Shown here piece by piece: positions 62,319 to 64,000 of a stretch of 64,000 nt of DNA. A program made the translations under genes and the position numbers. A model generated the notes under the pieces. That model had not been told where the DNA came from and made no database searches. It worked only from the letters and a program-made list of their open reading frames with translations. This DNA comes from Verrucomicrobiales bacterium (GTDB lineage: Bacteria > Verrucomicrobiota > Verrucomicrobiia > Limisphaerales > J093): positions 744,001-808,000 of the forward strand of contig JACKPW010000001.1 of assembly GCA_024233215.1 (NCBI GenBank), in the 5' to 3' direction. Position 1 is the stretch's first letter. Each line of letters begins with the position of its first letter.

Positions 62319-64000
62319 TCACCGGCCAGGTTCTTTCCCCTTGAAGTGGTAATCGGCGAAGTCGAGGAACCGCAGCCAGTCGAACATCTCAATGGAGTGC
62401 CCCCCGGGACGGATGTGATAGCCAACGTCGCTTTCGATGATGGCCTGGCCCAGCGGCGGTGAGGTCTCGGATTCCAGGCCCTGCTTTCCGAGGAGCCGAT
62501 AGACTTCGGAGGCGTGCCAGGCGGAGAGGTATTCGCCGCGGGGATCGGCCCACGTGTCATCGACGCCGCTGTGGACATACACGGGACGGGGAGCAATGCA
62601 GGCGAGCAGCATGTGTTGATCGACCGGCAGATCGTCTTCCTGGCCCACGAACTTCCAGGCGTTGCGGCAGAGCCAATACGGGAAGCGGGTCACCATCTTC
62701 TCCAGCGTCTCACCGGACTTGCGCCGCCATAACGCGGCACCGGCGCAGCCGGATTGGGCGGAAATGGCGAGGGCAAACCGCTGGTCCTGGGCCGCGGTCC
62801 AAAGCGTGGCCTTGCCACACTTGGAATGCCCCATGATGGCCACGTGCGAGGCATCGATCGCAGCATCGGTTTCCAAGTAATCCATGGCCCGTGAAGCACC
62901 CCAGGCCATGGCCCCGAGAACTCCCCATTCATTGGCTTTGGGAAAACTCTGGCCCATTCGGTAAAACAGGCGATGAATGCTCTTCTGGAACTCCACCTCG
63001 TTATGGCCAACAAGGTCCTGCTGGTACACCACCACGAGGACGTAGCCCCGGTCGAGAAACAGGCCCAGGGGCCAACCGTTGCGCAGACGACCTTCCTGTT
63101 GCGGATGCGCGTCGAAGTTCCTCGAGGCGGTGTCGTCGAAGCTGTGCATCATGAAGGCCGGCACGGGGTGGGTCGCTTGGTTGGGCACAAAAACCAACAC
63201 GAGCATCTCGGCGGTACCGTTGAGATTGCTGAAGCGAATCCGGACGTCCTTGCGCGTGGCCCGGCCGCCCATGAAGTCGGGATCGCTCTTCACGACCTCG
63301 AACTCCGTCCTGAGCGGGTCCTCGGGCTCGGGGACACGGCCGTAGATGAGGTTGCTGAAGAGGGACAGGATTTGCGGGCGACGGACATCGACCCATTGCC
63401 CGGCGGTGGTGACCGGCGTGCCCTCAGCGGTCACCAGTTGCGGAGGCAGGTCATAGGCCGGAACCCGGGCCTCGTCGTAGTTGACATCACTGTCGTTCTC
63501 CTTGCCGGTACCGGGGAGCGAGGGGCGAGGTCCCAGATCGGCGCCCACCTGATAGCGCCAGGTTCCGGCGAGGGAGATGGCCGGTTCGTCAGGCGAGTCC
63601 GTTGGCCGAAGCGTCATTTGTTCGGGTTGACCGCAGATACCACCTCCGCGTCCGGTATCGAGCACCAGAACGGTGATGACATTGCGGCCGGAACGCAGAA
63701 GCGCGGCTTCCACCTCATACTCCCGCGGGACATTGTGTTGGTCAGGACCGGTGTGGCTGCCGACCTGGGTTCCGTTGAACCACGTCAGGTCCATGTCGTC
63801 GATGGGCCCGAGACTGAGTTTCAGGTCCTGGCCGAGCCAGGAGGCCGGGAGGTCCACGGTCTTGCGGAACCAGACGAGCCCGTCGAGGTGCGGCAGGCCG
63901 TGCTCCTCCCAATTGCATGGCAACTCCATCGACGCCCAACGCGAATCATCCAGTTCGAGAGCGATATTGCCCTCACCCTGTCGCATCGCGGCATCCGCCC
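62319..64000 (-). CDS. SIAE-type module fused to CE15 glucuronoyl esterase (5' partial)
   Basis: The gene reads without a stop to the window edge, so its N-terminus is missing; an internal Met at 63986 is probably not the start. Residues next to the edge (ELPCNWEEHGLPHLDGLVWF, SLGPIDDMDLTWFNGTQVG) match the jelly-roll of sialate O-acetylesterases. After DEPAISLAGTWRYQVG it changes to a CE15 glucuronoyl esterase: NYDEARVPAYDLP, NEWGVLGAMAWGASRAMDYL, nucleophile Ser in GHSKCGKATLW, and catalytic His in GGHSIEMFDW. CE15 enzymes split ester bonds between glucuronic acid and lignin alcohols or other groups. The family motif usually has GCSRxGK; GHSKCGK is a variation. It converges with the paralog operon. 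Confidence 0.82.
   Translation of the reverse strand, partial: ADAAMRQGEGNIALELDDSRWASMELPCNWEEHGLPHLDGLVWFRKTVDLPASWLGQDLKLSLGPIDDMDLTWFNGTQVGSHTGPDQHNVPREYEVEAALLRSGRNVITVLVLDTGRGGGICGQPEQMTLRPTDSPDEPAISLAGTWRYQVGADLGPRPSLPGTGKENDSDVNYDEARVPAYDLPPQLVTAEGTPVTTAGQWVDVRRPQILSLFSNLIYGRVPEPEDPLRTEFEVVKSDPDFMGGRATRKDVRIRFSNLNGTAEMLVLVFVPNQATHPVPAFMMHSFDDTASRNFDAHPQQEGRLRNGWPLGLFLDRGYVLVVVYQQDLVGHNEVEFQKSIHRLFYRMGQSFPKANEWGVLGAMAWGASRAMDYLETDAAIDASHVAIMGHSKCGKATLWTAAQDQRFALAISAQSGCAGAALWRRKSGETLEKMVTRFPYWLCRNAWKFVGQEDDLPVDQHMLLACIAPRPVYVHSGVDDTWADPRGEYLSAWHASEVYRLLGKQGLESETSPPLGQAIIESDVGYHIRPGGHSIEMFDWLRFLDFADYHFKGKEPGR

Noticed and set aside
62101..62322. Minus-strand 73-residue frame downstream of the CE15 gene
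   Set aside because: Overlaps the end of paralog 2 and shows no motif; judged non-coding.

Overview
The window is GC-rich bacterial chromosome, most likely from a free-living Verrucomicrobiota bacterium of the Limisphaerales/Pedosphaera kind. This is inferred from three things: the density of secreted Cys-type sulfatases and sugar-active enzymes, an H-X9-DG prepilin-like protein with the FTLIELLVVIAIIAILAGM signal, and many short palindromic repeats at gene ends. No rRNA, tRNA or CRISPR array was seen, and no species-level call is possible.

Layout. 1-4705: the 3' end of an unknown gene, a lipoprotein with an internal duplication, a DUF4177-like small protein, and a sulfatase/sialidase-like pair. 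4989-11250: an accessory island with a broken AAA ATPase, an ORF6N-domain protein, a broken TIR protein, a two-HKD phospholipase D-like protein and an intact TIR-patatin fusion. This is the best candidate for an undescribed (defence-like) system. 11330-21730: a secreted metzincin protease, a second sulfatase, a tri-haem protein related to the hydrazine-synthase-alpha fold family, and an S9 peptidase. Two inverted copies of a 111-bp hairpin repeat bracket the sulfatase and haem-protein genes. 21768-30236: a cloverleaf-like repeat, a diverged acyl-carrier-like protein, an aspartate aminotransferase, a DUF2339 membrane protein, a GH99/WbsX-like secreted protein, a MITE-like element and a small unknown protein.

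30238-33729 is a surface protein containing 1176-bp near-identical tandem repeats. 33823-42074: a third sulfatase, then a housekeeping stretch (BioD-like/DRTGG protein, hisC, gatA-gatC-HPr, transketolase). 42280-54000: a PKD-repeat secreted protein, an NSS transporter with its small subunit, a fused SpmA-SpmB protein, an EgtD-like methyltransferase overlapping lipA, a glutaredoxin, a cupin and a prepilin-like protein. 53973-64000: gene debris (a truncated GH30 and a DUF1080 remnant) followed by an operon of a beta-propeller lipoprotein and two tandem paralogous secreted proteins of unrecognised family. A convergent carbohydrate esterase combines a sialate-O-acetylesterase-type module with a CE15 glucuronoyl esterase.

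Working together: the sulfatases, sialidase-like, GH30, GH99-like, CE15 and paralogous proteins point to breakdown of sulfated and uronate-rich polysaccharides in the envelope or outside the cell. Three large secreted proteins (11330, 30238 and 42280) end in the same FYR(L/V) C-terminal module, which suggests a shared sorting or anchoring route. Every function here is read from sequence motifs remembered from known families; no search was run.
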